Shown: positions 16,846-25,818 of the stretch, in pieces
Layout of the letters: each line of letters opens with the position of its first letter
How positions within the stretch are numbered: position 1 is the stretch's first letter
DNA from: Pseudomonas marginalis
GTDB lineage: Bacteria; Pseudomonadota; Gammaproteobacteria; Pseudomonadales; Pseudomonadaceae
DNA length: 64,000 bases
Reading direction: 5' to 3'
NCBI RefSeq assembly: GCF_008692035.1
Contig: NZ_VTFG01000002.1
Location: forward strand, 930,001-994,000
Made by a program: the position numbers and the translations under genes
Notes under the pieces: generated by a model
The model's input: only the letters and a program-made list of their open reading frames with translations
Databases searched by the model: none
Told to the model about the DNA's origin: nothing

Positions 16846-17375
16846 AAAAAATCGTCGATACGCTCCTGCAGTTCCGTCCAATCGGGCACAGTCAGGCCGG
16901 CAAGATCGGGGATCATCAGGCCAGTGCAGTGAGCAGTGATGAACTCGGCGCGCTCTTTGTTGGTGGGAAGTTTTTTCATCACCTTGGTGGCGCGCAGGGC
17001 GGGCATTTCCAGGGGCAGATTGGTGAGGCTGCGACCCGCGGCCTCGAGGGGCAGCAGCAATCGGACCGGCTGGTCGTAGGCCGATTCCTCAGCCTCACCG
17101 CGGAAAAACGACGCAGGGCGCGTCGACATCTCATGTACGTATTGGGCGATGGTCACGTAGTCCGGGCGCTTGAGCTGGTCGAGCTCTTTTTCCGACAGGC
17201 CGGTGGCGAGTTTCGCCAGTTCGAAAAACTGATCGTCCTCGTCGTCACCGGCCCGGGCCAGCGCGGCTTTTTGCGCGGCGTAGTACAGCGGCTTGAGTTG
17301 CACCTGCTGGATCGTCGCGCCGGTGTCGGCGGTGATCGGAGACAGCAGGAGGTGCAGCGGTGGCATCCAGGCCAT
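16803..17375 (-). CDS. Tailocin tail assembly chaperone E
   Basis: 190-aa P2 gpE-type chaperone that binds the tape measure during tail assembly. It follows the tube gene and contains a slippery heptamer before its stop codon, so a fraction of ribosomes make the longer E-E' form. The N-terminal half resembles gp41-type tail assembly proteins; no enzymatic motifs are seen. Confidence 0.8.
   Translation of the reverse strand: MAWMPPLHLLLSPITADTGATIQQVQLKPLYYAAQKAALARAGDDEDDQFFELAKLATGLSEKELDQLKRPDYVTIAQYVHEMSTRPASFFRGEAEESAYDQPVRLLLPLEAAGRSLTNLPLEMPALRATKVMKKLPTNKERAEFITAHCTGLMIPDLAGLTVPDWTELQERIDDFLNQPADFFRSATSK
16845..16851 (-). promoter_or_regulatory. Programmed -1 frameshift slippery site TTTTTTA
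   Basis: In the E frame the codons read GA(T TTT TTA): a canonical X-XXY-YYZ heptamer with both codons in register (first T at 16851). A -1 slip gives TTT TTT AAA, and the new frame stays open to 16681. Confidence 0.88.
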
Positions 17376-17425
17376 GGGGCAATTCCTTGATCAAATAAGG
17401 GGCGAGCACGCCCGCCCCCGGGGAG

Positions 17426-17932
17426 TTACGGCATCAGCACCGCGCGGCGGGCATCGCCGAGGATGTCTACACCATTGAGCACGAACTTCTGGGTGCGCAC
17501 GTCGATGTCGATGACCGGGATGCCGTTTTCCAGGCGGTTGTAAGTGCGGCAGGACAGCTCAAGCGTGGTGAGAGCCTTGTCGCCCATCTTCAACTTGGCT
17601 TCGACCAGGGATTTCAGCTTGCCGCCGACCGTGTGATAGGTGAAGTAGGTCTTGCCGTCCTGATCCTGCCCGGCTTCCCGCACGTTCAGCAGGATGTCAT
17701 CACCCAGGCGTACCCCCAGGGCCAGCATGACTTCCGGGCCGGCACCTTGCAGCATCAGGATGGCATTTAGCACCTTGCCGCTCTTGGCCATTTCCTCGGC
17801 AATAAAGCGCCCGCCGGACATGGATTCCATGTCGAATTCAATCTTCGGCGGAGTGAATTCCTCAACCGTCGCGGACAACGGCAGGCCTTGAAGGGTGGCC
17901 GCAATGGCCTGTCTGACTCGGTTGGTAAACAT
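17426..17932 (-). CDS. Tailocin major tail tube protein (FII)
   Basis: 168-aa P2 FII-family protein that polymerises into the inner tube of the contractile tail. It begins inside the stop codon of the sheath gene, as in P2. Family segments include TVEEFTPPKIEFDMESM and a C-terminal FVLNG-VDILGDAR. It is preceded by FI and followed by E, the standard order. Confidence 0.92.
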   Translation of the reverse strand: MFTNRVRQAIAATLQGLPLSATVEEFTPPKIEFDMESMSGGRFIAEEMAKSGKVLNAILMLQGAGPEVMLALGVRLGDDILLNVREAGQDQDGKTYFTYHTVGGKLKSLVEAKLKMGDKALTTLELSCRTYNRLENGIPVIDIDVRTQKFVLNGVDILGDARRAVLMP

Positions 17933-19098
17933 TAGAGAACGTCCTCCAGGAACTGCTCGATGATTTCATCGCGGGCGTTGAGTTGATAAATCATGTGTTC
18001 GTTCGGCGCATAGCGGCCGTAATCGATGACGATGAACCAGGTGCCATTCTTGTACTTCTCGACACTGTTGAGCTCCGGGTGCAGGTACACGCTGCCGCCG
18101 GGAATGGTTTCGTCGGCGACCAGGGTTTGCAGCCAGTCGTTGATGCGCTTGACCTCCTGGTCCATGAAGGACTTGGTGAGGTTCTTGGCCATGGCTTTCT
18201 GGCCCGCCTTGACCAGCTTGCGGCTGATGGCATCTTCCAGGCCGACGTAGCTGATGAACTTGCCGGTGATGGAGCGATTACCTAACAGCGAGAAACCGCC
18301 GAGGATGGTGCGGGCGTAGTAGCTCACGCCGTAACGGTTGAGCAGGTCGCCTTCGGTGGAGGTGTCGAGGATGTTGTACTCGACCACGCGGGAAACGTCC
18401 TCGGCGAACGTCACCTGGTTACCCGGGCTTTCCCATTGCTTGACCTTGGCCAGCGCAGCGATCGCCAGGGACGACGGCGCAAGGAACACGTTTTTCTTCG
18501 CCGCCTTGGAGTACACCGACGGCATGTTGTGCACCAGCAGGCAACGGTCGAAACCAAGCTCGGCACCGCCCAGTTCGCCGCTGTAGGTCACCTGGTCGGC
18601 CACCGCCGCGTCCTTGCCATCCAGCACCACACGGGCCTTGATGCGCTTGCCGAAGGCCGCGAACTCACCCGCCACAGCCTTGGTACCGGTGAAGCCTGGG
18701 GCGCCGATAATGGTCAGGTCTTCCGGCACGCTGGCCAGTGCCGCCAGGCCCAGCTTGCGACCGGTGACCGGCTCGTTGCCGCCGATTACATTGTTGAGGG
18801 TGTCCGCCGGGGTGGCGCCCTCTTCCACGATCACCACGTAGACCGGCACCTTGACCACTTTGAGGATCTGGTAGACCGCGTGGAACAGCGTGCCAGACTC
18901 CGCACCGGTAGGGTCCAGCAGCGCCTGGGTGGTGAAACTGTTGATACGGAATGGCGCGTTTTTCGGGATCGACGCATGGGCATTCGGCGCGGTGCCGACC
19001 AGGCCGATCACGTTATCGCCGAGGCCACCCATGGCCTCGGGGGATTCAGTGGCATTGACGGTGATGCCGTTGTGCTCGAAGTTCAGAACCTCAGCCAT
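17932..19098 (-). CDS. Tailocin tail sheath protein (FI)
   Basis: 388-aa contractile sheath protein of the P2 FI family; its contraction drives the tube through the target cell envelope. The C-terminal segment (YLHPELNSV..., FVIDYGRYAPNEHM) is the conserved sheath core, and the N-terminus (GITVNATESPEAMGGL) is typical of phage sheaths. Together with tube and baseplate but no capsid genes it shows that this is a tailocin. Confidence 0.95.
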   Translation of the reverse strand: MAEVLNFEHNGITVNATESPEAMGGLGDNVIGLVGTAPNAHASIPKNAPFRINSFTTQALLDPTGAESGTLFHAVYQILKVVKVPVYVVIVEEGATPADTLNNVIGGNEPVTGRKLGLAALASVPEDLTIIGAPGFTGTKAVAGEFAAFGKRIKARVVLDGKDAAVADQVTYSGELGGAELGFDRCLLVHNMPSVYSKAAKKNVFLAPSSLAIAALAKVKQWESPGNQVTFAEDVSRVVEYNILDTSTEGDLLNRYGVSYYARTILGGFSLLGNRSITGKFISYVGLEDAISRKLVKAGQKAMAKNLTKSFMDQEVKRINDWLQTLVADETIPGGSVYLHPELNSVEKYKNGTWFIVIDYGRYAPNEHMIYQLNARDEIIEQFLEDVL

Positions 19099-19100
19099 GG

Positions 19101-19292
19101 TTAGTCAGCCTTCTTGGTAGTGGCCTTTTTGGCCGGGGTGGCGTTGAGGACGCTGGTCAGTTCCAGGCGGCCAGCGGTGCGCAGGGCGGATGCTTCCACG
19201 TCCAGCAGGTCCAGTTCCTCGCCGACGGCGGACCAATGGCCACCTCCGGTTGGGAATGGGATGAGGACGGTGTAGGTTTGGCGGGTGGCCAT
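19101..19292 (-). CDS. Small tailocin protein of unknown function upstream of the sheath
   Basis: 63-aa protein: MATRQTYTVL start at ATG 19292 with GGAGATCC before it, ending in a lysine-rich tail (KKATTKKAD). It stops 2 bases before the sheath start, so it is probably co-translated with it. I recognise no domain. Confidence 0.7.
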   Translation of the reverse strand: MATRQTYTVLIPFPTGGGHWSAVGEELDLLDVEASALRTAGRLELTSVLNATPAKKATTKKAD

Positions 19293-19310
19293 AGGTGGAT
19301 CTCCAGGCAT

Positions 19311-19336
19311 AAAAAAACCGCAGGGCGGTTTTTTGT
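19311..19336. terminator. Bidirectional terminator between fibre chaperone and sheath operon
   Basis: AACCGC/GCGGTT stem flanked by A7 and T6, so it works on either strand. Confidence 0.8.
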
Positions 19337-19369
19337 TGGGTTATAGAAAAGTGAAAGCCAGAAAAGAAA

Positions 19370-19390
19370 ACGCCCCGTCAGAGCGGGGCA
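19370..19390 (-). terminator. Terminator after tail fibre chaperone
   Basis: Stem CGCCCC/GGGGCG with loop GTCAGA-like at 19371-19389, one base downstream of the chaperone stop; on the minus strand it runs into TTTTC. With the next hairpin it divides the tailocin genes into two units, as the P2 V-H and FI-D operons are divided. Confidence 0.75.
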
Positions 19391-19391
19391 T

Positions 19392-19817
19392 TTATTGGAG
19401 TAGCGTTGAGAGCCAGATCGGCGCCGGGGGGCGGTGCTCGCTCAAGGGAAACTCGCCAGCCTCTGGCCAATTGCGCAAGGCGCGACGGTAGGCCTGCAAC
19501 TCGGTGTACTGGTTAGTGCTGAGCGTAGTTTTCACTTCGCCTTCCAGCTCATCGCGATGGCGCGTTACTACGCCGTCCGTATCGGATAGGCATTGATCGC
19601 GCCAAACTCGCTCAATACCGGCCAACTCTTCATCACTTGGCAGCGGTGGGGCGACCAACGCCGGGAAACCATCACTCTCCCAATTAATTATCTTGCCTTC
19701 TGACTGCCCCTTCAGCAGTTCGGCATGGAACGCTGGAGAGATCTTAAAAACGTCATCGGGCATCGACGAGTTAATAGAAGGATCATAAAAACCGCGAGTA
19801 GATTTCGAGGCAAACAT
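19392..19817 (-). CDS. Tailocin tail fibre assembly chaperone
   Basis: 141-aa caudoviral tail fibre assembly protein, needed for folding of the fibre trimer. The ATG at 19817 follows AAGGAGAG; the longer frame to 19844 overlaps the fibre gene. The sequence has the usual N-terminal FASKSTRGFYDPSIN and a C-terminal Trp/Pro-rich end. It pairs with the fibre just upstream, and such pairs are exchanged together. Confidence 0.85.
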   Translation of the reverse strand: MFASKSTRGFYDPSINSSMPDDVFKISPAFHAELLKGQSEGKIINWESDGFPALVAPPLPSDEELAGIERVWRDQCLSDTDGVVTRHRDELEGEVKTTLSTNQYTELQAYRRALRNWPEAGEFPLSEHRPPAPIWLSTLLQ

Positions 19818-19827
19818 TAAACTCTCC

Positions 19828-21786
19828 TTAATACCCAATAGCAATCCAGTGAACTACGGCAACTGCGTTTTTAGCAGCAATCACCCCAGAAGAAACAATA
19901 TAGGGCGCCGCATAAAGTATTACGGTAGACAAACTACCACTTCCGATGCCTGTTGGATAACAGGTTTGACCAGAGTCTGACGACACCACTCTTAAAAAAG
20001 CATTCGGAAATGCAATTGGCAGTGTAATTACGGCCGACACTGCAGTTCCCGCAATGCTCGCCGACCCCCATTGAATAATTAGACCACTCGGTAGTCTCTG
20101 ATAACCACTGTCCCCCAAAAGCGCAGAAAAAGAACGCGTATTTTTCAGAGTGGCCGAGCCGGTCAACACCCAGTTCACGCCACTTGCGGTGGCCACCACG
20201 AATTCACCCTGACCCAGTAAAACACTCTCAGACTGTGAAACGCCTAAAACCAAATTATCAGTGCTTTGCCTCGAAATCGTAACTGGTGAAGACGCCACAT
20301 TTTGCAATAGCATCGATGCACCATTAACCACAGAACTCGTTGCCGGCAGCGTTACGGTATAGGAGCCGGCGCCCCCAAAGGTAAAAATAGACCCCGTATC
20401 AGATGCTGTCAGAGTTGTTGCTCCAGAGGGTGCTGACGCACCTGAAAAGCTACCCAATGCACTTCGAACGAACTTGGTGGACGCGAGCCGCTGGCTGCGA
20501 TCAAACTGCGGGACTGCCACGCTAGCGTACATGTTACCGCCACCTACGTACCATGCTCCCGCACCAGCAGCATTATTCAGCAACGTCAGTTCAAGAATAT
20601 CCCCATAAATCATTCGTATATTTTTCGCACTAACCGACTGCCCTGGATCTGCACCGTATATAAGGTCAGTCCCGGCCCTAGTTATTTGCGCCGACGCGGT
20701 GTTGTAACAGATTATCGTGACCGTCGCCCCATTAGGCAGATCTGATGAGACAGGGAGATTTATAGTACTTGCTATGTCGCCAAACAAAACGGTCATTTGG
20801 CCGACCGAAGCGGCAAGAATCGAACCGCTATTATTTAACGCAGTACTTCCTGAATACTGTTTACCCAAGCGACGCGCCCACTCAGTCGTAGCCAACAACG
20901 AAGAGTTATCGAAGCGTGGTGCCGACTCTGCCGTCGCGGCCCCCTTAAATGCGGGTGAGTTAAGCGGTGCAAATCCTTGAGTGACGTTCTGAAAAGCTAA
21001 TGGCGTGGTTCCCAGGATGATCGCCCCATCCGTAACCAACTGCCAGATCGTATCGGCAAACATAGCCCCCTGCTCAACCGATACCGTCATCGCCGATGTC
21101 ACCTTAGCGTTCGAGTCAGCGTCTTGAGCCCGCCCCCACGCCGCATTCGCCACAACATAAACCCCGTTATCTTTCGCGGCTGTCTGATTTTTAACAAGAA
21201 CCCGATCACCCACAACAACAGCAACACCATCAATCGTTTGCGCTGCACTCAAGGTGATATTGGCCGTGGTTGCTACACGCACCGACTGCTTGGCATCAAG
21301 TTTCGCCAACTCATCCGCCACATAGCCCGTCACCCAAGCCCGCGTTGCCTTGACGACCGTGTCATCAATCAACAACGTCACAAGCGACGCATTACTGGTC
21401 TCGAAAATTGACCGAATATAAAACTCTTTCCCCGATCCAGATGTAGCTAACACCGGTTTGAACGACTCCGGATACTTAACGATCGCATAAAGAATCCCGG
21501 TGTCCGTCCAAAGACCGGCCTCGCGCACATACCAACCACCGACCTCTGGTGGAATCGTCACCTCAGCCAGCAACCAGCTCGGATTTTTCTCATCCTGAAA
21601 CAGCGCATTCAGCGGCCCGCGCCACACTTCACGTTTCAGTGCTTTTGCGGTGGCATCGGGGTTGTAGACGGCACCATTGCCGTCGCCGACCGAAATTTGC
21701 GCAAGTTTGATCGGGACGCCAGCCGCTTTGCAGGCAGTTTCATAAGCAATCCCTGTATTGGTCAGCAGGGTATAAAAGTCGGCCAT
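19828..21786 (-). CDS. Tailocin tail fibre (receptor-binding protein)
   Basis: 652-aa trimeric fibre. The N-terminal 150 residues are the conserved baseplate-attachment domain (DUF3751 type). The middle has Ala/Ser/Thr-rich repeats (ITLSAAQTIDGVAVVVGDRV, a common fibre motif), and the C-terminal 70 residues (GYQRLPSGLIIQWG...) are a Gp53-like receptor-binding tip. Bases 19,830-21,100 are visibly more A/T-rich than neighbouring tail genes, a sign of exchange at the specificity end. The ATG follows the I stop codon directly. Confidence 0.9.
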   Translation of the reverse strand: MADFYTLLTNTGIAYETACKAAGVPIKLAQISVGDGNGAVYNPDATAKALKREVWRGPLNALFQDEKNPSWLLAEVTIPPEVGGWYVREAGLWTDTGILYAIVKYPESFKPVLATSGSGKEFYIRSIFETSNASLVTLLIDDTVVKATRAWVTGYVADELAKLDAKQSVRVATTANITLSAAQTIDGVAVVVGDRVLVKNQTAAKDNGVYVVANAAWGRAQDADSNAKVTSAMTVSVEQGAMFADTIWQLVTDGAIILGTTPLAFQNVTQGFAPLNSPAFKGAATAESAPRFDNSSLLATTEWARRLGKQYSGSTALNNSGSILAASVGQMTVLFGDIASTINLPVSSDLPNGATVTIICYNTASAQITRAGTDLIYGADPGQSVSAKNIRMIYGDILELTLLNNAAGAGAWYVGGGNMYASVAVPQFDRSQRLASTKFVRSALGSFSGASAPSGATTLTASDTGSIFTFGGAGSYTVTLPATSSVVNGASMLLQNVASSPVTISRQSTDNLVLGVSQSESVLLGQGEFVVATASGVNWVLTGSATLKNTRSFSALLGDSGYQRLPSGLIIQWGSASIAGTAVSAVITLPIAFPNAFLRVVSSDSGQTCYPTGIGSGSLSTVILYAAPYIVSSGVIAAKNAVAVVHWIAIGY

Positions 21787-22416
21787 TTAGGACCCCTTTG
21801 GATAGATAGTGGCGGTTTCGACGCTGTAGAACCCGGCCGCCACAAAGGCCATGCCGGAAGCTTCAAGCCCCTCGATAACAATCGGATAGATAGTGGTCAG
21901 CTCACCACAGACAGTCGCGGCGCCAATGGAATGGCGGCCAAACGCACTCAAGCCGACCGTGACGGTGAAAATGTCGCGCTCGCTTTTGGCGTCCGCCAGG
22001 CGTCGATCAAGGCGTTCATCGATCTCTTCGCTGTAGGGCAGCTCGGAATAGGCCCGCAGAGAAAAGCTGTAGGGTTTGCCTCGCGGTGTTTGTTCGTACC
22101 AGGCCCGCACCTCGGGGATCAGTTGCAAGCCTTTGGCTGCGTTCTCCAGCGCCTTGCGGGTGCCTGCCTGTCGGGCCGTCGGCCAGGCAAGCTGTACCGT
22201 TGCGCGTTTTTCAGCCTCGGCAGCGCTAGAACTCCACTCGTTAACCCCGCGATCAGCCGCCAGGTACGGCAAAAAATCTGCTGGGGTTTGCGTTGGATCC
22301 ATCAGTTCGGGAAATGGTGGGGTGATCCGCTCAAGTAGCTGACCGAAACCTTGATCCAAGGCTTTTTCCAACGGCGAACTGTTCGTGGGCAATAGGCTCG
22401 GTTTGCGCTCACTCAT
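21787..22416 (-). CDS. Tailocin tail protein I
   Basis: 209-aa baseplate wedge protein, P2 gpI family. The N-terminus SPLEKALDQGF and the segment LPYLAADRGVNEWSS are characteristic. Its last codon abuts the fibre start, and its first four bases overlap J. Confidence 0.9.
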   Translation of the reverse strand: MSERKPSLLPTNSSPLEKALDQGFGQLLERITPPFPELMDPTQTPADFLPYLAADRGVNEWSSSAAEAEKRATVQLAWPTARQAGTRKALENAAKGLQLIPEVRAWYEQTPRGKPYSFSLRAYSELPYSEEIDERLDRRLADAKSERDIFTVTVGLSAFGRHSIGAATVCGELTTIYPIVIEGLEASGMAFVAAGFYSVETATIYPKGS

Positions 22417-23408
22417 AGCGTGCGCACCTCCACTTCAACGCCGGAGCAATAAGGCGCCTGAAAGGCCGTCGCAACAATCGGCGCGAGCGGCTCAAGGATC
22501 TGCAGCTGCGCGGCACCTGCGCTGTGGATGGAATAGTCGATCCAGCTCGGATCCACCCGTCCTTCCAGGCGATGGCAGGACGCTGCATAGCCTTGCAGCA
22601 ATTTCTGCGCGGCGACTTGGGTGAGTCCGGAATCCGGACCGGCGTTGATCCTGGCCACCACGCGAATTTTGTACGGCAGGATTTGTGCGCCTTGGACGGT
22701 GACCAGGTCGGTCTCAGGCCGTACATCGGGCCGTGCGAAATGTCGACGCACGCCGTCAAGCAAATCGGCGGACGGCGTGCCGTCTCCTTCCCTTGAAAGC
22801 ACGGTGACCATCACTTCGCCAGGCGCCGTGCGCCGTCCGTTGCCATCCTTGACCCGGGCCGCGTAGCCGTCCGGATCGAAGGTGTAGCTGACGGTCACCA
22901 CGCCCGGTGTGGCGCTTTGCACCTTGACCGACGGCCGCTCGCCGAGGGTGAAGACTTCGCGGCGATACTGCATCCGCGAACCCGCCGCCGGCGCGTGAGG
23001 CGCCAGGTAATAGCGCAAGCGCGCGTCGTCGTCGCTTTCCAGGGTGGGTGGCACCGGTGGGAAAGCCGCCGGGTCGCCGGGGTCGAGCACTTGGCGCTCC
23101 AGGCCCATATCGGCCAGGCGTGCATCCAGGTTGCTGCCGGTGGCCCACCACGCCAGCATCTGCTTGATGCGGGCGTTGTATTTGCGTTCGTGGGTTTGCA
23201 GGCGTACGCAAAAAGCTTCCAGGGCCAGGGTCAGCAGCTCGCTCTCGTTGTCGAGGCTGACCTTGAGTCTGGCCGCGCTTTGCGGCGCGCGGGTGGCGAC
23301 GTAGTCGACGACAAACGCCTTGAACTCCGCCAGCAGCGGTTCGAACTCATCGACCGCGATAATCGCCGGCTCCGCCAATTGGTTCTGGCCTGGGATCAGC
23401 ATGCTCAT
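22413..23408 (-). CDS. Tailocin baseplate assembly protein J
   Basis: 331-aa P2 gpJ/baseplate J-like protein forming the wedge ring. Family segments are LIGFNQNELAEP-like GQNQLAEPAII near the start, ADMGLERQVL and TVLSREGDGTPSADLL. It overlaps W by four bases and I by four bases: a tightly coupled W-J-I set. Confidence 0.92.
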   Translation of the reverse strand: MSMLIPGQNQLAEPAIIAVDEFEPLLAEFKAFVVDYVATRAPQSAARLKVSLDNESELLTLALEAFCVRLQTHERKYNARIKQMLAWWATGSNLDARLADMGLERQVLDPGDPAAFPPVPPTLESDDDARLRYYLAPHAPAAGSRMQYRREVFTLGERPSVKVQSATPGVVTVSYTFDPDGYAARVKDGNGRRTAPGEVMVTVLSREGDGTPSADLLDGVRRHFARPDVRPETDLVTVQGAQILPYKIRVVARINAGPDSGLTQVAAQKLLQGYAASCHRLEGRVDPSWIDYSIHSAGAAQLQILEPLAPIVATAFQAPYCSGVEVEVRTL

Positions 23409-23737
23409 GTCACGACCTCGAAGGATTGTTGGCGGTTTTTCCAGGTGCCGGCAAAACGCAGCAATAACCCGGCGCCCTGGCGGGTGGCGACGATGACCTG
23501 GGGCTGGAAGTCGGCAATGCCGTTCTGGCGGTTGTAGAACGCTTGCGCCGCGTGGCTTTGGGCGAGGATCAACAGGTCATCGCCAAGGTTCTGGCCGAGC
23601 AGTTGCGGGATCATCGAGCCGTACAACGGGCGCTTCTGGCGAGTGCCCAAGGGGGTGGTCAGCGCTCGGGTGGCACGCTGTACGAATTGCAGCCAGTCAT
23701 CCACGGCTGCCCCGGTGTTCCTATCGATTCCGATCAT
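23405..23737 (-). CDS. Tailocin baseplate protein W (gp25-like)
   Basis: 110-aa lysozyme-like gp25/gpW-family baseplate wedge protein. RATRALTTPLGTRQKRPLYGS and LLGQNL are the family's conserved region. It starts 9 bases after the V stop and overlaps J by four. Confidence 0.92.
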   Translation of the reverse strand: MIGIDRNTGAAVDDWLQFVQRATRALTTPLGTRQKRPLYGSMIPQLLGQNLGDDLLILAQSHAAQAFYNRQNGIADFQPQVIVATRQGAGLLLRFAGTWKNRQQSFEVVT

Positions 23738-23746
23738 GGCAAATCC

Positions 23747-24358
23747 TTATGCGCGGCTGATCACGCGGCCCTGGTGATCCACCAGCGGGCCGCTCAAATG
23801 CACGCCGACGGCATCCAGCGTGAGGCCGGTGGCGCCGAGTTGCAGGGTGATGCCCTGGGCACTCAGGGTCAGGCTGGCAGCGCCGACCTTGACGTCGACC
23901 TGTTCGCGGGATCCGCTGAACGTGGTTGGGCCGTTAATCCAGTTGAAGGTGTGACTGGCATCGTCGTAGTCGCTTTGGGTGCCATCCTGATGGCGCCGCC
24001 GGGTCAGCGAGGCGACGCTGGACACGGGAGGAAACAGACTGCTGTTCAGCCCGAACAGCGCCACCGACTGCGTGCCCCCTTCCCCGCCGCCGTAGTTAAG
24101 CAACAGGCATTGCTCGCCCACCGACGGAATACGGGTTTCGGTCTGCGCACCGGCGCTGGGGTTGAAGAACCGAATCGCCGGGGTAAGCAACTCACCATGG
24201 CTGACCTTGCAGGTATTGCTGGCGGCGTCGACCTCCTGGCACACGCCAATGCGGCAGAAACTGTCCGCGCGTCGATACAGGTCTTCGAGCTGGGCTTCCA
24301 TTTCCGCCAGGCGCTCGACAATCGGCCCCAATTGCATGCGTAACAATGCGTCGAACAT
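23747..24358 (-). CDS. Tailocin baseplate spike protein V
   Basis: 203-aa P2 gpV-family central spike. An OB-fold N-terminal half (GLNSSLFPP...) is followed by a C-terminal beta-helix-like part (SLTLSAQGITLQLG..., Val/Leu/Gly-rich), the cell-puncturing tip. The N-terminal 35 residues are a short coiled coil. It is the first baseplate gene, after the small protein of unknown function. Confidence 0.9.
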   Translation of the reverse strand: MFDALLRMQLGPIVERLAEMEAQLEDLYRRADSFCRIGVCQEVDAASNTCKVSHGELLTPAIRFFNPSAGAQTETRIPSVGEQCLLLNYGGGEGGTQSVALFGLNSSLFPPVSSVASLTRRRHQDGTQSDYDDASHTFNWINGPTTFSGSREQVDVKVGAASLTLSAQGITLQLGATGLTLDAVGVHLSGPLVDHQGRVISRA

Positions 24359-24361
24359 GGA

Positions 24362-24877
24362 CTACTCCTGCAGGGGCCGATATTGATCCGGATCGTCGAT
24401 GTCCGAGACTTCCCAGGTGCGGGCAAACAGCGGTGTGCCGGTGGGATCCTCGATCAATGACGGGCCGAGATAGAGGGTTTGGGTGAAAGACACGGTCCAG
24501 GTGTCGTAGTCCGTTTCGGCGCTGGCGAGCCCAGAGGGCGCCGCGACGACAGCCGTGGGTAAATCGCACTGGTCCGACGGCAGGCCCCAGCGGTTATCCA
24601 GGGCCAGGTCCATCAATTGGCTGGCCAGGTCACACGCGTCAAAAGGCGCCGCCGCGCTGGCGACCGTAACCCTGAGTGATACCGACAAGGCATGCGCCTT
24701 GCGCCCTTCGCGGGAACGCACGCCGGGGCCGTTGCGTTCCACGCTGATCAGCACGCCGGTGTGATCCCCGGCGCCGCCAACGTCCTGGTGGTTGCCTACC
24801 TGCAGTTGCGGGAAGGCACGCTTCAGCGCCCCCTCAATGGCTACAGGCAGTTGGGAGGGTTTTTCGATAAGTGTCAT
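24362..24877 (-). CDS. Tailocin protein of unknown function (PA0615 position)
   Basis: 171-aa protein between holin and V, the place of PA0615 in R-pyocins. Features: TLIEKPSQLPVAIEGAL at the start, a central ACDLASQLMDLAL, and C-terminal WTVSFTQTLYLG. This looks like a tail terminator or completion-type fold, but I cannot confirm that from sequence alone. Confidence 0.7.
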   Translation of the reverse strand: MTLIEKPSQLPVAIEGALKRAFPQLQVGNHQDVGGAGDHTGVLISVERNGPGVRSREGRKAHALSVSLRVTVASAAAPFDACDLASQLMDLALDNRWGLPSDQCDLPTAVVAAPSGLASAETDYDTWTVSFTQTLYLGPSLIEDPTGTPLFARTWEVSDIDDPDQYRPLQE

Positions 24878-24897
24878 CAGTTGCGTCCTTGCAGCAG

Positions 24898-25242
24898 TTA
24901 CTGCTGATCCGAGCGGGATGTGGGCGCTTCGTTGACCCCGATGCGCTTGGCCGCCCAGCGTTCATAAAGGCCGATGGCGACGTCCGCGCCGGCCATGGCC
25001 GTCAGGCAACCAATGGCGCCGGCGGTCCAGATCGACATGCCGGCGGCGTAGCACAGCATCAATGCCGAGACCCCGCAGACCATGCACGCCCCAGACCGCA
25101 GGGCCAGGCGCCGGACCAGCGACCAACCGCGGGCGCCCTCCTTGTCGGCGCGCCACATTTCGCCGGATACACCGCCAATCAGCGCCAGTGCGATCACCAG
25201 CCAGATAGGCATTTCCGCTAACGCTTGCTGCTCGTTTGTCAT
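24898..25242 (-). CDS. Tailocin holin
   Basis: 114-aa membrane protein of the lambda-like holin superfamily (Phage_holin_3): three transmembrane segments (about 11-25, 47-70 and 73-92). Holins time lysis by forming holes for the endolysin. ATG 25242 has AGGAGG seven bases upstream. The prophage holin at 57028-57372 shares nearly its whole sequence (MTNEQQALAEMPIWLVI... and SIWTxGAxGCLTAMAGADV...). Confidence 0.88.
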   Translation of the reverse strand: MTNEQQALAEMPIWLVIALALIGGVSGEMWRADKEGARGWSLVRRLALRSGACMVCGVSALMLCYAAGMSIWTAGAIGCLTAMAGADVAIGLYERWAAKRIGVNEAPTSRSDQQ

Positions 25243-25682
25243 GTCACGCCTCCTGGCTGAGTAACGCCGGCAAACACCGGCTTTTGGGTAAATCCATGTA
25301 TAGGTAGGCATTCCAAAAAGCCCGGTTGCCCAGGCTTTTCAGTAATGCGGTCCAGCTTCGATCTTTCGGCGCTACTGGCGCGGTACGGATCTTTCCTCGA
25401 TGTTTTTCCGACCACGATCCCTGTCTGCCGGATAACTGCTTCTGGTGCTTTACGCTGCACACCCGGGTCAGTTGCCAACCCTCTGAACCGTTAAGGCCGG
25501 TTCATCGCTGCCTGTTGCTGAAGCGGTGTCACTAAAGAGCGTCGGCATCCTTGCCGGTGTTGGCTGGCGTCCCTGCCATCGCTCTGATGGCGTCCCTGCC
25601 GATGTTGCGTGCCTTCCTTGTCTTCCTTGGCAGCATCCTTGCCGCCTCCACCACCTTATTGGCTGGCTTGAGATGAAGGATA

Positions 25683-25748
25683 TGCATGTATGCATATACA
25701 GTCAATGCACTGGTGCATTTATTTTCAGCCAACTCATGCACAAATGCA
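25683..25748. promoter_or_regulatory. Three TGCA-N4-TGCA operators
   Basis: Copies at 25683-25694 (spacer TGTA), 25706-25717 (CTGG) and 25737-25748 (CAAA). The second is nearly a perfect palindrome. A related site (TGCT-AATT-TGCA) lies in the repressor's own promoter at 26609-26620. Together these look like operators of the PrtR-like repressor. Confidence 0.7.
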
Positions 25749-25792
25749 TTTTCGACCTTGCAGGCAAAGGGTTTGGCGATTTTCTACAGACG

Positions 25793-25818
25793 AAAAAAAG
25801 CCCGCTCGATGGCGGGCT
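25793..25818 (-). terminator. PrtR-like gene terminator
   Basis: AGCCCGC/GCGGGCT stem with 6-nt loop; on the minus strand it is followed by T7. It lies 19 bases past the repressor's stop. Confidence 0.88.

Noticed and set aside
25244..25478. Two overlapping minus-strand frames (72 and 79 codons) ending at the holin start
   Set aside because: They overlap each other and a hairpin, have no good ribosome site and no family resemblance; read as promoter or leader.
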